Part shown: piece by piece, positions 7,967 through 17,727 of the stretch
Position numbering within the stretch: the first letter of the stretch is position 1
How the letters are laid out: each line of letters begins with the position of its first letter
DNA from: an uncultured Clostridium sp.
Lineage (GTDB): Bacteria; Bacillota; Clostridia; Clostridiales; Clostridiaceae
Reading direction: 5' to 3'
DNA length: 35,238 nucleotides
NCBI GenBank assembly: GCA_902785295.1
Contig: CACZYK010000015.1
Coordinates: 1 to 35,238 of the forward strand
The notes under the pieces: model-generated
The model's database searches: none
What the model saw: only the letters and a program-made list of their open reading frames with translations
What the model was told of the DNA's origin: nothing
Made by a program: the position numbers and the translations under genes

Positions 7967-8665
7967 TTAGCTATTATAAGTGAGTGATTTTTTTAATTTC
8001 TTTAATGCCTTTTTCTCTATTCTTGAAACGTAGGACCTTGATATATTTAAAAGTCCAGCAATTTCTCTTTGAGTTCTATTTCTTCCATCATCTAAGCCAT
8101 ATCTCATTATAATTATATTATATTCTCTTTTTGTTAAAACCTCTTTCATTTTCCTATAGAGAGATTTTATTTCTAATTTACTTTCAACCTTATCTATTAC
8201 AGAATCCCTTTCACTGCTTAGAACATCGATTAAACATATTTCATTACCTTCTTTATCGACACCTATAGGCTCTTGTAAATATACCTCGTTTTTTTGTTTT
8301 TTATTGTTTCTAAACAGCATTAATATTTCATTTTCAATACATCTAGAGGCATATGTGGCAAGCCTTGTACCTTTAGAGCAATTAAAGGAATCTATTGCTT
8401 TTATAAGACCAACTGTCCCTATTGAAATTAATTCATCTACATCCTTATTAGGAAATGAATATTTTTTTACAATATGAGCTACCAAGCGAAGATTTCTTTC
8501 AATAAGTACTTCTTTTGCTTCTTTATCTCCCTCTCTTAATTTTTCTAAGTAAAATTTTTCTTCATCTTCATCTAATGGTAATGGAAAAACATTATTACCA
8601 GAAATATATCCTGATAATAAAACTGTGTTTGATATAATTTCTAAAAAATTTGTTAATAAAAACAC
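7967..8665 (-). CDS. sigK: Pro-sigma-K, late mother-cell sporulation sigma factor (uninterrupted)
   Basis: Late mother-cell sigma factor. I place the start at GTG 8665, 5-6 nt after a strong AGGAGGA site, giving 232 residues. The N-terminus FLLTNFLEIISNTVLLSG is a hydrophobic pro-sequence. The mature protein would begin near YISGNNVFPLPL, aligning with YVKNNAFPQPL of B. subtilis. Region 2 (NLRLVAHIVKKYSFPNKDVDELISIGTVGLIKAIDSF) and region 4 (RTQREIAGLLNISRSYVSRIEKKALKKL) are intact. The gene is continuous, with no skin-type insertion. No SpoIVFB gene is nearby. Confidence 0.95.
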   Translation of the reverse strand: MFLLTNFLEIISNTVLLSGYISGNNVFPLPLDEDEEKFYLEKLREGDKEAKEVLIERNLRLVAHIVKKYSFPNKDVDELISIGTVGLIKAIDSFNCSKGTRLATYASRCIENEILMLFRNNKKQKNEVYLQEPIGVDKEGNEICLIDVLSSERDSVIDKVESKLEIKSLYRKMKEVLTKREYNIIIMRYGLDDGRNRTQREIAGLLNISRSYVSRIEKKALKKLKKSLTYNS

Positions 8666-8725
8666 CTTGCTCCTCCTAGCAGTGCTTAATACTATAATAT
8701 TCAAGAAATAAGGTATTTATTAACA

Positions 8726-10345
8726 TTAATACACTAATTTTTTAACTATATCTCTAAAAATTGGTGCTGCTGTACTTCCTCCTCCAAGTTCTTCTCCATT
8801 TTCTTCATCATTTTGTATGTTAGGTACAAAAACAATCATTGTATAATATTTTTCATTTATATTAAAGTATCCAACAAACCATCCATGAGTTCCACTTTTA
8901 GTTCCAGAAGTTGCAGAACCAGTTTTTCCTCCTATGTCAACTCCCTCTACCATTGCTTTTTTTCCAGTTCCTCTCTCAACTACAGCTTTCATTGATTTTT
9001 TTAAAAGACTTGTTGTTATTTGATTATATACTTTTTTACTTTCAGAAGAAAATTCTTCTATAATATTATTATCTTTATCTAATATTCCTTCAACTAAGTA
9101 AGGTTTTACATATACTCCATTGTTAGTTATGGTATTTATAGCTCCTAACATTTGTATAGGAGTTACATTAAAACATTGCCCTATAGCTATATTGTTCATT
9201 CCAGCTTCCACACTAGGCTTTACACCTTCTGATTCATTTGTTCCATCGCCTTGAAGATTTAATACTCTACTAAATAGTCCTTGCTTTTCTGAATATTTCA
9301 TTAAATCTTCATATCCAACTAAATTTCCTACCTTACCAAAAACATCATTACAAGACTTTACCAAAGCTTCTTCTACACTTAAAAACCCATGGCAATTATT
9401 TTTTTCGCATATTACTGAATTACAACTAAAAGTATTTTCTAATGTTATTACACCTTTATCTAGTGCTGCTTCTAAAGTAATAAGTTTATATATTGACCCT
9501 GGTTCATACCCTATTCCTTCTATAGCTAAATTTAAATTTGCTTCACTTTCATCCTTTTGAACCATAGCCCTAATTTTTCCTGTTTCTGATTCCATTATCA
9601 TTACTGCTATATTATCTAGGCCTTCGTATTCTTCTTTTTTTAATACCTCACGCACCTTATCTTCAACTTCTTTATTTATAGTAAGCTTTAAATTTTTATT
9701 TTCTTCATTAATGTTAATTTTATTTTCACTATATATTCCTTTATCATCAAGATAAAAATCTTCCATAGGAAGCTTGTTATTTTCTACATATTTATCTATT
9801 TGCCAAAGTAATGTATTTGTTGGAATATTATTATTTTCTATTCTTGAAAGAAAACTACTTACCATCCATGCCTTTTTTCTGTCTACTTCACTATATACAT
9901 ATGTGTATATACCTTTAATATTTTTTAATGAATTGATTTTTTTATAGGTATCTTCTGATATAGTATAGTACACTTTTCCTTTTGATTTCATAATGTCAGT
10001 AAAATTAAATTCATCACTTTCTCCCTTCATAATAAAATTTAAAGCCATTAAGTCTTTTAAGCTTTCTTCATAGTTATTTAAGCTAAATGGTTTTGAATCT
10101 ATTACTAAGATATATTTATAGTTATACTTCATTAAATTATTTCCATTTGTATCTAAAATCTCATATTTAAAGTCTGATATTTGTTCACTTTGATGATTTT
10201 CATATTGTGCTGTTACTCTTTCTGTGGGATATAGTTGTAAAAAAACTAATCTAACTCCTAATGCAATTAAAATTGTAAGAAAAAATGCTAATACTTGAAT
10301 AATTCTTTTTTTACTTTTATATTTAATAATAAGAAACACCTCCAC
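8726..10345 (-). CDS. Class B penicillin-binding protein (SpoVD/FtsI-like transpeptidase)
   Basis: Peptidoglycan transpeptidase anchored by one membrane segment (about residues 14-36). The catalytic motifs are complete: Ser-Ile-Tyr-Lys at 284-287, Ser-Cys-Asn at 331-333, and Lys-Thr-Gly at 474-476. The dimerisation region is short and divergent. At 539 residues there is no room for PASTA domains, unlike typical SpoVD. Its position directly upstream of sigK suggests a septal or sporulation wall role, which is an inference. The start is ambiguous. GTG 10345 has a weak site, GTG 10339 is itself part of the best site (GGAGGTG), and that site is best spaced for rare ATT codons just downstream. Confidence 0.9.
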   Translation of the reverse strand: MEVFLIIKYKSKKRIIQVLAFFLTILIALGVRLVFLQLYPTERVTAQYENHQSEQISDFKYEILDTNGNNLMKYNYKYILVIDSKPFSLNNYEESLKDLMALNFIMKGESDEFNFTDIMKSKGKVYYTISEDTYKKINSLKNIKGIYTYVYSEVDRKKAWMVSSFLSRIENNNIPTNTLLWQIDKYVENNKLPMEDFYLDDKGIYSENKININEENKNLKLTINKEVEDKVREVLKKEEYEGLDNIAVMIMESETGKIRAMVQKDESEANLNLAIEGIGYEPGSIYKLITLEAALDKGVITLENTFSCNSVICEKNNCHGFLSVEEALVKSCNDVFGKVGNLVGYEDLMKYSEKQGLFSRVLNLQGDGTNESEGVKPSVEAGMNNIAIGQCFNVTPIQMLGAINTITNNGVYVKPYLVEGILDKDNNIIEEFSSESKKVYNQITTSLLKKSMKAVVERGTGKKAMVEGVDIGGKTGSATSGTKSGTHGWFVGYFNINEKYYTMIVFVPNIQNDEENGEELGGGSTAAPIFRDIVKKLVY

Positions 10346-10449
10346 TTTATTAAATTATTAACAAAATGTAGGTGTCTTATTCAAACTTTTCTTTATTTTT
10401 TATTAGAATTTTGATAGTAAAAAATTTTTTAGCTTTAAAATAACAAATC

Positions 10450-11667
10450 TTACTTTTCTTTTATTAACATATCTTTAGGTTTTAATGGCTTCTCTACTTG
10501 AACTTTAAATAACATTTGAGCTCTTGGTGCATTTTCTATCTTTTCTCCTGAATTTTCTCTCATATCCTTTAAAGTAACATTAAATGGGGAACCTTCTGGT
10601 CTTAAAACTTCAACAATATCGCCTTCAAAAACTTTATTTCTCTGTTCAATTGTTGCTACCTTTGTATTCTCATCATATTCTCTTACAACTCCAACAATAT
10701 CAGCATTTCTTATATAAGATGATGAATCAAATATTTGAGTTTCTGACTTTCCATAATAAAATCCAGTATGATAACGTCTATGGCTTACTTTCATTAAACT
10801 TTCCATCCATTCCGGCTTAGCTTTATAATTTTCTGGGTCTTTCATATATTCATCTACCGCCTGTCTGTAAGCTTTGACAACTGCAGCTACATAATAAGGA
10901 CTTTTCATTCTTCCTTCTATTTTCAAAGAATAAACCCCTGCATTTATAACATCATCAATATGCTCTATCATGCATAAATCCTTTGAATTCATTATATAAG
11001 TCCCCTTATCATCTTCCATAATAGGAAAATATTCTCCAGGCCTTTTTTCTTCAACTAAATAATATTTATATCTGCAAGGTTGTGCACATGCTCCTCTATT
11101 AGCATCTCTTCCTGTCATGTAATTAGAAAGAAGACATCTTCCAGAATAACTCATACACATAGAACCATGTACAAAAGCTTCTAAATCACACTCTTCTGGA
11201 AGATTATCATGACATTCCTTTATTTCTTTTAATGATAATTCCCTCGCTAAAACTATTCTCTTTATACCTTGGTCATACCAGAACTTTGCAGATTTCCAGT
11301 TTACATTGTTAGCTTGAGTACTTAAATGTATTTCTAAATCTGGAACAACTTCTTTTGCTATTACAAGTATTGATGGGTCTGCAACTAAGATAGCATCTAC
11401 ATTTAATTTATAAAGTTCTCTTAAATAATCTTCAATTCCTATTAAATCGCTATTATGAGGATAAACATTCATTGTTACATAAACTTTTCTTCCTCTATCA
11501 TGAGCATATTTAACCCCTTCTGCTATTTCTTCATTAGTAAAGTTATCTGCAAAAGCTCTTAAATTAAGCCTGCTACCTCCTAAGTAAACTGCATCTGCAC
11601 CATAATCTATAGCTGTTTTTAATTTTTCTAAATTTCCTGCTGGTGCTAAAATTTCTGGCTTTCTCAT
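10450..11667 (-). CDS. trhP: U32 peptidase-family tRNA hydroxylation protein (TrhP/YrrO-like)
   Basis: The 405-residue protein has the U32 N-terminal TIM-barrel part (PEILAPAGNLEKLKTAIDYGADAVYLGG) and the signature EAFVHGSMCMSYSGRC. It has four cysteines (171, 178, 194, 198) consistent with an Fe-S cluster. Despite the peptidase name, B. subtilis YrrN/YrrO and E. coli homologues act in prephenate-dependent formation of 5-hydroxyuridine at tRNA position 34. It starts 3 nt after the O-methyltransferase gene trmR, which methylates that product, so the pair forms one tRNA modification module. B. subtilis has two adjacent U32 genes here; only one is present. Confidence 0.88.
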   Translation of the reverse strand: MRKPEILAPAGNLEKLKTAIDYGADAVYLGGSRLNLRAFADNFTNEEIAEGVKYAHDRGRKVYVTMNVYPHNSDLIGIEDYLRELYKLNVDAILVADPSILVIAKEVVPDLEIHLSTQANNVNWKSAKFWYDQGIKRIVLARELSLKEIKECHDNLPEECDLEAFVHGSMCMSYSGRCLLSNYMTGRDANRGACAQPCRYKYYLVEEKRPGEYFPIMEDDKGTYIMNSKDLCMIEHIDDVINAGVYSLKIEGRMKSPYYVAAVVKAYRQAVDEYMKDPENYKAKPEWMESLMKVSHRRYHTGFYYGKSETQIFDSSSYIRNADIVGVVREYDENTKVATIEQRNKVFEGDIVEVLRPEGSPFNVTLKDMRENSGEKIENAPRAQMLFKVQVEKPLKPKDMLIKEK

Positions 11668-11670
11668 TTT

Positions 11671-12318
11671 TTATTTCCTCCTCTTAGTAATTGCAATTCC
11701 ATCTCCCATAGGGATTACTGATGTAATTAAGTTCTCGTCATTAGATACCATTTCTAAGTATGTCTTCATTCTTTTTACTATTGTAATTTTTCTTCTTTTT
11801 ACAAGCTCTTTTGAAGCTACCATTCCTCTAAATAAAACATTATCTGCAATTATTATTCCATCTTCTTTTAAAAGTCTTAAACAATGTGGCAAGAAATGAT
11901 TATAATGACCCTTTCCTGCATCCATAAAAATTAAATCAAAAGGCTCTTGAAGCTTTTCTAAAACTTCTAAGCAATCTCCTTCTTCTATTTTTATCTTATC
12001 TTGAAGATTAAATTTTTTAAGATTAATCTTTGCAAGCTCTATCATTTTTTCATCTCTTTCAATTGTAACTATATCTGGATTATTTCCACTTGCTTCATAC
12101 ATTAATATGGATGAAAATCCTATGGCTGTTCCTAATTCTAAAATTCTAAGAGGTTTTTTCATACTTACCATAAACTCAAGAAATTTTCCTGTTTCTTTTT
12201 GAACTATTGGTACATTATTTTCTCTTGCAAAATCTTCTATTTCTTTTAAAACTCCTGTTCTATCTGGAATTAACCCTTTAATATATTCTTCCATATAGTC
12301 ATAAGTTATATTGCTCAT
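11671..12318 (-). CDS. trmR: tRNA 5-hydroxyuridine O-methyltransferase TrmR
   Basis: Class I SAM-dependent O-methyltransferase of the catechol/caffeoyl type, 215 residues. The SAM-binding motif ILELGTAIGFSSILM is near residues 58-72, the acidic EERDEK-type segment is TIERDEKMIELA, and the metal-binding FDLIFMDAGKGHY segment follows. Its position between mltG and the U32 gene is the same as yrrM in B. subtilis. YrrM was shown to be TrmR, which converts ho5U34 to mo5U34. The spacing of 20 nt from mltG and 3 nt to the U32 gene supports one operon. Confidence 0.88.
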   Translation of the reverse strand: MSNITYDYMEEYIKGLIPDRTGVLKEIEDFARENNVPIVQKETGKFLEFMVSMKKPLRILELGTAIGFSSILMYEASGNNPDIVTIERDEKMIELAKINLKKFNLQDKIKIEEGDCLEVLEKLQEPFDLIFMDAGKGHYNHFLPHCLRLLKEDGIIIADNVLFRGMVASKELVKRRKITIVKRMKTYLEMVSNDENLITSVIPMGDGIAITKRRK

Positions 12319-12338
12319 TTTTTTCCTCCAAAAAATAA

Positions 12339-13379
12339 TTAATTAGCTCTTGCTTTAGCTTCTTCTTCACGCTTTACTTTTTCATGCTCTGCTCCATTAT
12401 TAGAAAAATGATGTTTTCCTCCTTGATTATATAATAACATAAAGTATAAATAATCTGTTTGAGCTGGTTTTACAGCTGCAATTATTGATTTTTCTCCTGG
12501 ATTGGTTATAGGTCCTACTGGAAGACCTTCATTTTTATATGTATTATAAGGAGAATCTATTTCTAAGTGTTTATTTAAAACTTGTGGTAAATGCTCTCCC
12601 CAAGCATAATTTATTGTTGAACAAAATTCTAATTTCATTCCTTTTTCTAATCTATTGTATATAACTGAAGATACTAAGTCTCTTTCTTCATCTAATTCTG
12701 CTTCCTCTTCAACTAAAGATGCTATTGTTATTATTTTCTCTACTTCATCATCTTTAATTGTAACTCCAGTTTCTTTTTCAACCTTTTCTAAAGTTTTTTC
12801 AAATTCACTAATCATTAAAGATATTACTTCATCTGCATTAATATCTTTATCCAAAAAATATGTATTTGGAAATAAATATCCTTCTAAGTTATATTTTTTC
12901 TTATCATCTTTTTTTACATAGCTTGGAAGTTCATGATTTTTAACTGCATTCAAAAAATCATCTTTAGAGAATAATCCACTTTCTTCAAATACATTTGCCA
13001 TCTCTTCTATATCATATCCTTCAGGGATTGTTACAGAAATTCTGTTTTTACTAAAATCCTCTGTTTCTAATATCTTTATAAGCTCTTTAAGAGTGACATT
13101 AGTATTTACCTCATATTCTCCTGGTACTAAATTTATATTATTTTTTTTATCTAATTTTAAATTAAGTTTTATAACTTCTTTATTTTTTAAAACACCAATA
13201 CTTGATAATTTATCTAAAAGAGAATAAAAACTTTCTCCTTCATCTACAGTTATCTCTATTTTTTCTTTATCAGATTCTAAGGGTTTTTCTATGATTTCAT
13301 CATAATACTCAAATCCCCCTATAATAACAGCCACTAATAATACTACTATTAATAATAGTATTCTCTTTTTCTTTTTCAT
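12339..13379 (-). CDS. mltG: Endolytic murein transglycosylase MltG
   Basis: Membrane-anchored lytic transglycosylase (YceG family) that cuts nascent glycan strands and sets their length. A basic N-terminus and one membrane helix (residues 6-23) are followed by a LysM-like region (about 40-110) and the YceG catalytic domain. The catalytic glutamate is probably Glu224 in ASLVEEEA, with the GLPVGPITNPG segment downstream. The length of 346 is normal. It heads the mltG-trmR-U32 unit, as yrrL does in B. subtilis. Its start lies only about 21 nt past the typA terminator. Confidence 0.93.
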   Translation of the reverse strand: MKKKKRILLLIVVLLVAVIIGGFEYYDEIIEKPLESDKEKIEITVDEGESFYSLLDKLSSIGVLKNKEVIKLNLKLDKKNNINLVPGEYEVNTNVTLKELIKILETEDFSKNRISVTIPEGYDIEEMANVFEESGLFSKDDFLNAVKNHELPSYVKKDDKKKYNLEGYLFPNTYFLDKDINADEVISLMISEFEKTLEKVEKETGVTIKDDEVEKIITIASLVEEEAELDEERDLVSSVIYNRLEKGMKLEFCSTINYAWGEHLPQVLNKHLEIDSPYNTYKNEGLPVGPITNPGEKSIIAAVKPAQTDYLYFMLLYNQGGKHHFSNNGAEHEKVKREEEAKARAN

Positions 13380-13400
13380 ATAATCCTCCCATAATATAAC

Positions 13401-13434
13401 AAAAGTAAATAGCCTTTTTAGACCATTTACTTTT
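13401..13434 (-). terminator. Intrinsic terminator after typA
   Basis: On the minus strand AAAAGTAAAT pairs with ATTTACTTTT around a 14-nt loop, with flanking A and T runs. It lies 32 nt past the typA stop and 22 nt before the mltG start. Confidence 0.75.
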
Positions 13435-13465
13435 ATTATAATATAAAATGTTAATATTCAAAAGA

Positions 13466-15292
13466 TTATCTTTTATTTCTGCTCATAGCTTTCTTTCTTT
13501 CAGCACTATCTAATATAATTTTTCTCATTCTTATATTTTTAGGTGTAATTTCTACAAGTTCATCATTATTTATAAATTCTAAAGCATTTTCAAGAGACAT
13601 TATTACTGGTGGTACTAACTTAACTGCTTCGTCTGAACCTGAAGCTCTTGTATTTGTAAGTTTCTTTCCTTTACATACATTTATGTCTATATCTTCTGCT
13701 CTTCCACATACTCCAACTATCATACCTTGATATACAGGTACTCCAGGTCCTATAAATAATTGACCTCTTTCTTGAGCATTAAATAAACCATAAGCTATAG
13801 CTTCACCTGTTTCAAAAGAAACTATTGACCCTCTACTTCTTGTAGGAATTTCTCCCTTATATGGTTCATAGCTATCAAATACGTGGTTCATTATTCCATT
13901 ACCCTTTGTATCTGTCATGAATTCATTTCTAAATCCTATAAGTCCTCTTGCAGGAATCTTGAACTCTAATCTTGTATAACCATTTACTGCTGAAGTCATG
14001 TTTACCATTTCTCCTTTTCTTGGTCCAAGCTTTTCCATAACAGGTCCCATAAATTCTTCTGGAACATCTATTGTTAAATATTCAATTGGTTCTAATTTCT
14101 TTCCGTTTTCTTCTTTAAATATAACATTTGCTTTAGAAACTTGAAGTTCATATCCTTCTCTTCTCATTGTTTCAATAAGTATTGATAAATGAAGTTCTCC
14201 TCTTCCTGATACTTCAAAACATTCTGGAGTTATTTCTCTAACTCTTAAAGAAACATTAGTTTCTAATTCTTGCATTAATCTATCTCTTAAATGTCTTGAT
14301 GTTATAAATTCCCCATCTTGACCTGCAAATGGTGAATTGTTTACCATAAAGTTCATGCTTAATGTTGGTTCATCTATATGAACAAATGGAAGTGCTTCTG
14401 GACATTGAGAATCTGCTATAGTTTCTCCAATATTAGCATCTGTTACACCACTTATTGCTATAATGTCTCCCATTGAAGCTTCTTCAACTTCTTCTCTCTT
14501 TAATCCATTATATGTATATAAATTTGTAACTTTATAATTTTTTGTTGTGCCATCCATAGTTACTAATGAAACACTTTGATTTTTCTTAACTGTTCCTCTA
14601 TGAATTTTTCCAATTGCTATTTTACCTACGAATGCATTTGAATCTAATGTAGTTACAAGCATTTGGAATGGCTCATCCATATATCCTTCTGGACATTGTA
14701 CATGTTTTATTATAGTTTCAAATAAAGGTTGCATATCATTATTTTCATCTTCAACATTGTATCTTGCATATCCTGACCTAGCTGATGCATATATTATAGG
14801 GAAGTCTAATTGTTCATCATTAGCACCTAATTCTAAGAATAAGTCAAAAACTTCATCTATAACTTCTTCTGGTCTAGCATCTGGCTTATCTATTTTATTG
14901 ATTACAACTATTGGTTTTAATCCTAATTCTAATGCTTTTTTTAGAACGAATTTAGTTTGTGGCATTGGTCCTTCATAAGAATCTACTACTAATAAAACTG
15001 AGTCAACCATTTTTAGTACACGTTCAACTTCTCCACCAAAATCAGCATGCCCTGGAGTATCTACTATATTAATCTTAATTCCATTATGCATTACTGCAGT
15101 ATTTTTAGAAAGTATAGTTATTCCTCTTTCTTTTTCTAGGTCATTAGAATCCATAACTCTTTCTTGTACTTTTTCATTGGTTCTAAAAACATGACTTTGT
15201 TTAAGAAGAGCATCAACTAAAGTAGTTTTACCATGGTCAACGTGAGCTATAATAGCTATATTTCTTATATCTTCCCTTTTTATTAATTCCAT
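13466..15292 (-). CDS. typA: Translational GTPase TypA/BipA
   Basis: Ribosome-binding GTPase related to EF-G, involved in ribosome biogenesis and stress adaptation. The G1 motif AHVDHGKTT is at residues 16-24. The others follow in order: RGITI (G2), [11 protein letters not shown] (G3), [13 protein letters not shown] (G4) and SARSGYA (G5). Domains II, III and V and the BipA-specific C-terminal domain ([16 protein letters not shown]) are complete in 608 residues. The ribosome site TGGAGGC precedes ATG. It stands between two terminators and is probably monocistronic. Confidence 0.97.
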   Translation of the reverse strand: MELIKREDIRNIAIIAHVDHGKTTLVDALLKQSHVFRTNEKVQERVMDSNDLEKERGITILSKNTAVMHNGIKINIVDTPGHADFGGEVERVLKMVDSVLLVVDSYEGPMPQTKFVLKKALELGLKPIVVINKIDKPDARPEEVIDEVFDLFLELGANDEQLDFPIIYASARSGYARYNVEDENNDMQPLFETIIKHVQCPEGYMDEPFQMLVTTLDSNAFVGKIAIGKIHRGTVKKNQSVSLVTMDGTTKNYKVTNLYTYNGLKREEVEEASMGDIIAISGVTDANIGETIADSQCPEALPFVHIDEPTLSMNFMVNNSPFAGQDGEFITSRHLRDRLMQELETNVSLRVREITPECFEVSGRGELHLSILIETMRREGYELQVSKANVIFKEENGKKLEPIEYLTIDVPEEFMGPVMEKLGPRKGEMVNMTSAVNGYTRLEFKIPARGLIGFRNEFMTDTKGNGIMNHVFDSYEPYKGEIPTRSRGSIVSFETGEAIAYGLFNAQERGQLFIGPGVPVYQGMIVGVCGRAEDIDINVCKGKKLTNTRASGSDEAVKLVPPVIMSLENALEFINNDELVEITPKNIRMRKIILDSAERKKAMSRNKR

Positions 15293-15351
15293 ACTATTTT
15301 GCCTCCAAAAATTTATATTAAAAATATGTAAACCTATAAATCATTTTTTCC

Positions 15352-15381
15352 AAAAGAAAATTGGATACTTTCGTACCCAAT
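15352..15381 (-). terminator. Intrinsic terminator after rnjA
   Basis: On the minus strand ATTGGGTAC-GAAA-GTATCCAAT forms a 9-bp stem (one G-U) capped by a GNRA tetraloop, followed by TTTTCTTTT. It lies about 105 nt past the rnjA stop. Confidence 0.75.
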
Positions 15382-15485
15382 CCTCGCCTTTTTAATAATA
15401 TACTTTCTCTTTAATTCTGTCAATATTTTATAATATTTTTTTATTTTATAAAAAATTATATATGAATTGCTAAATTAATAATATA

Positions 15486-17153
15486 TTAAACTTCCATTAT
15501 TATTGGCAATATCATTGGCTTTCTCTTAGTTTTTTCGTATAAGAATTCTCTTAAGCCATCTCTCATTCCTGATTTTAAAGTTGACCAATCAGTAACTTTC
15601 TTTTCTTGGAAATCATCTAATATATTTTTTACAAGTTCTCTTGCTTCGTCCATAAGCCCTTCTGACTCTCTTACATATACAAATCCTCTTGAAATTATAT
15701 CTGGTCCTGCAATAACAGTACCTGTTGCTCTTTCTATTGTAACTACTACGGTTAAAATACCATCTTGTGAAAGATGTTTTCTATCTCTAAGAACTATATG
15801 TCCTACATCTCCAACACCTAAACCATCAACAAATACCTGACCTGAAGTAACAGTTCCTGTTTTCTTCATACAATTTCTAGTAACCTCTATAACATCACCA
15901 TTTTCAGCTAATAAGAAATTTCTTTCAGAAAGACCTCCCTTACATGCAAGTTCAGCATGTTGTTTTAAATGACGATATTCTCCATGTACTGGTATAAAGA
16001 ATTTAGGCTTTACTAAAGCATGCATAAGTTTTAATTCTTCTTGGCAAGCATGACCAGATACATGAACCTTTTCTAATGATTCATAAATAACATTTGCACC
16101 TTTCTTAAATAGTTGATTTATAACCTTTGAAACAAATTTCTCATTTCCTGGTATTGGTGAGGCTGATAATATTACAGTATCTCCTTCAACTATATTTATT
16201 TTTCTATGCTCTGATGCTGCCATTCTAGCTAGTGCTGACATTGGTTCTCCTTGACTTCCTGTTGTTATTAAAACAACTTGTTCATTAGGATATTTAGATA
16301 TTTGGTCTATAGAAATTAATGTATCTTCCTCCATTTCTAAATATCCAAGTTCCATTGCAACTTGCACTATATTTTCCATACTTCTTCCTGAAACTGCAAC
16401 TTTTCTTCCAAGTTTTTCAGAAGCCTGTATAATTTGTTGAATTCTATGAATATTTGATGCAAATGTAGCAACAATTATTCTTCCTTCTGCTTTTGAAAAT
16501 AGTCTTGAAAAACTTTCTCCTACTACTCTTTCAGACATAGTATATCCTGGTCTTTCAGCATTTGTTGAATCTGCAAGCATTACTAAAACACCTTTTTTAC
16601 CTAATTCAGCTAACCTTCCAAAATCAGTAAGTTCTCCATCTATTGGAGTATAATCAATTTTAAAATCACCTGTGTGTAATACTACTCCTAAAGGTGTGTG
16701 AATAGCTATTGCTACTGAGTCTGCAATAGAATGATTAGTTTTAATAAATTCAACAGATACTGTATTTAATTTTATTATATCTCTTGGCTTTACCTTAATT
16801 AGCTCTGTTGACCCCAATAATCCGTGTTCCTTTAGTTTTGTTTCAACAATACCAAGAGTTAATTTAGTACCATATACTGGAACATTTAGTTGTTTTAATA
16901 CATAAGGTAATGCTCCTATATGGTCTTCATGTCCGTGAGTTAAAAATATACCCCTTATTTTCTCTTGATTCTTTAATAGATATGAAATGTCTGGTATAAC
17001 CACATCTATTCCAAACATATCTTCATCTGGGAATCTTAGTCCGCAATCTATAACTACTATATCATCCTTGTATTCTATAGCAGTTATATTTTTACCAATC
17101 TCATTCAAGCCACCAAGAGGTATAATTTTAACCTTTGCTCTTTCTGCTTTCAT
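15486..17153 (-). CDS. rnjA: Ribonuclease J
   Basis: Metallo-beta-lactamase/beta-CASP nuclease with endo- and 5'-3' exoribonuclease activity, central to RNA maturation and decay in Firmicutes. The zinc motif THGHEDHIGALPY covers residues 72-84, with later ligands in VVLHTGDFKID and HVSGHACQEEL. The beta-CASP section contains TFASNIHRIQQI. The C-terminal oligomerisation domain is present, and the 555-residue length matches RNase J1. The ribosome site AAGGAGG precedes ATG. It follows the Fur-family gene by 54 nt. Only one rnj gene is in the window, so whether this is J1 or J2 is not decidable, though J1 is more likely. Confidence 0.96.
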   Translation of the reverse strand: MKAERAKVKIIPLGGLNEIGKNITAIEYKDDIVVIDCGLRFPDEDMFGIDVVIPDISYLLKNQEKIRGIFLTHGHEDHIGALPYVLKQLNVPVYGTKLTLGIVETKLKEHGLLGSTELIKVKPRDIIKLNTVSVEFIKTNHSIADSVAIAIHTPLGVVLHTGDFKIDYTPIDGELTDFGRLAELGKKGVLVMLADSTNAERPGYTMSERVVGESFSRLFSKAEGRIIVATFASNIHRIQQIIQASEKLGRKVAVSGRSMENIVQVAMELGYLEMEEDTLISIDQISKYPNEQVVLITTGSQGEPMSALARMAASEHRKINIVEGDTVILSASPIPGNEKFVSKVINQLFKKGANVIYESLEKVHVSGHACQEELKLMHALVKPKFFIPVHGEYRHLKQHAELACKGGLSERNFLLAENGDVIEVTRNCMKKTGTVTSGQVFVDGLGVGDVGHIVLRDRKHLSQDGILTVVVTIERATGTVIAGPDIISRGFVYVRESEGLMDEARELVKNILDDFQEKKVTDWSTLKSGMRDGLREFLYEKTKRKPMILPIIMEV

Positions 17154-17207
17154 AATATCCTCCTTATTAAGTTTTATATATAAATAAAGAATAATGGTAT
17201 TTACCTT

Positions 17208-17678
17208 TTATTCATTACCTTCATTATTTTTTTCTTGACATTCACGACATATGCCATAAAATTTTAATACATGATCTACTATCTTAAATTCATACTCTTT
17301 TTCTATCTTCACTTCTATCTCTTCTAATAGATCATCTTTTACTTCAATAACTTTATTACAAACATTACAAATTAGATGATGATGTCTATGAACTTCATCA
17401 CTATGAACAAGTTCATATCTACTACAGCCATCATTTAAATGTAATCTGCTTACCACTCCAATCTCTTCTAATAATAAAATTGTTCTATAAACGGTTGCAA
17501 GCCCTATTTCCGGGCAATCTTTTTTTACTTCATCATAGATTTCTTCTGCTGTTAAATGTTTTCCTTCATTAACAACAATAGTGTCTACAATTGCTCTTCT
17601 TTGAGGAGTAAGCTTATATCCTTTTTTCTTTAAATCTTCTTTAAGAATTGTATAATCTATAGTAACCTCTTTACTCAT
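17208..17678 (-). CDS. fur: Fur-family metal-dependent transcriptional regulator
   Basis: The 156-residue protein has the Fur winged-helix domain (GYKLTPQRRAIVDTI, ATVYRTILLLEEIGVV) and the dimerisation domain with the HRHHHLICNVCNKVIEV metal and structural segment. A second CREC motif is near the C-terminus, so both structural Cys pairs are present. Fur, PerR and Zur cannot be cleanly separated by eye. The single iron-type HHH motif and the absence of PerR-specific features favour Fur. It lies between a DUF1292 gene and rnjA, an arrangement seen in clostridia. The start ATG follows a weak AGAGAGTAGGTG site. Confidence 0.85.
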   Translation of the reverse strand: MSKEVTIDYTILKEDLKKKGYKLTPQRRAIVDTIVVNEGKHLTAEEIYDEVKKDCPEIGLATVYRTILLLEEIGVVSRLHLNDGCSRYELVHSDEVHRHHHLICNVCNKVIEVKDDLLEEIEVKIEKEYEFKIVDHVLKFYGICRECQEKNNEGNE

Positions 17679-17727
17679 ATAAAAAACACCTACTCTCTTT
17701 TATAAATTATAATAAATTTATAAAATT

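Noticed and set aside
7967-8665. Skin-type element or recombination site in sigK
   Set aside because: The reading frame is continuous through all sigma regions and no recombinase gene or attachment repeat is visible.
12655-12921. Plus-strand open frame inside mltG
   Set aside because: Serine-rich antisense shadow with no ribosome site and no recognisable domain.
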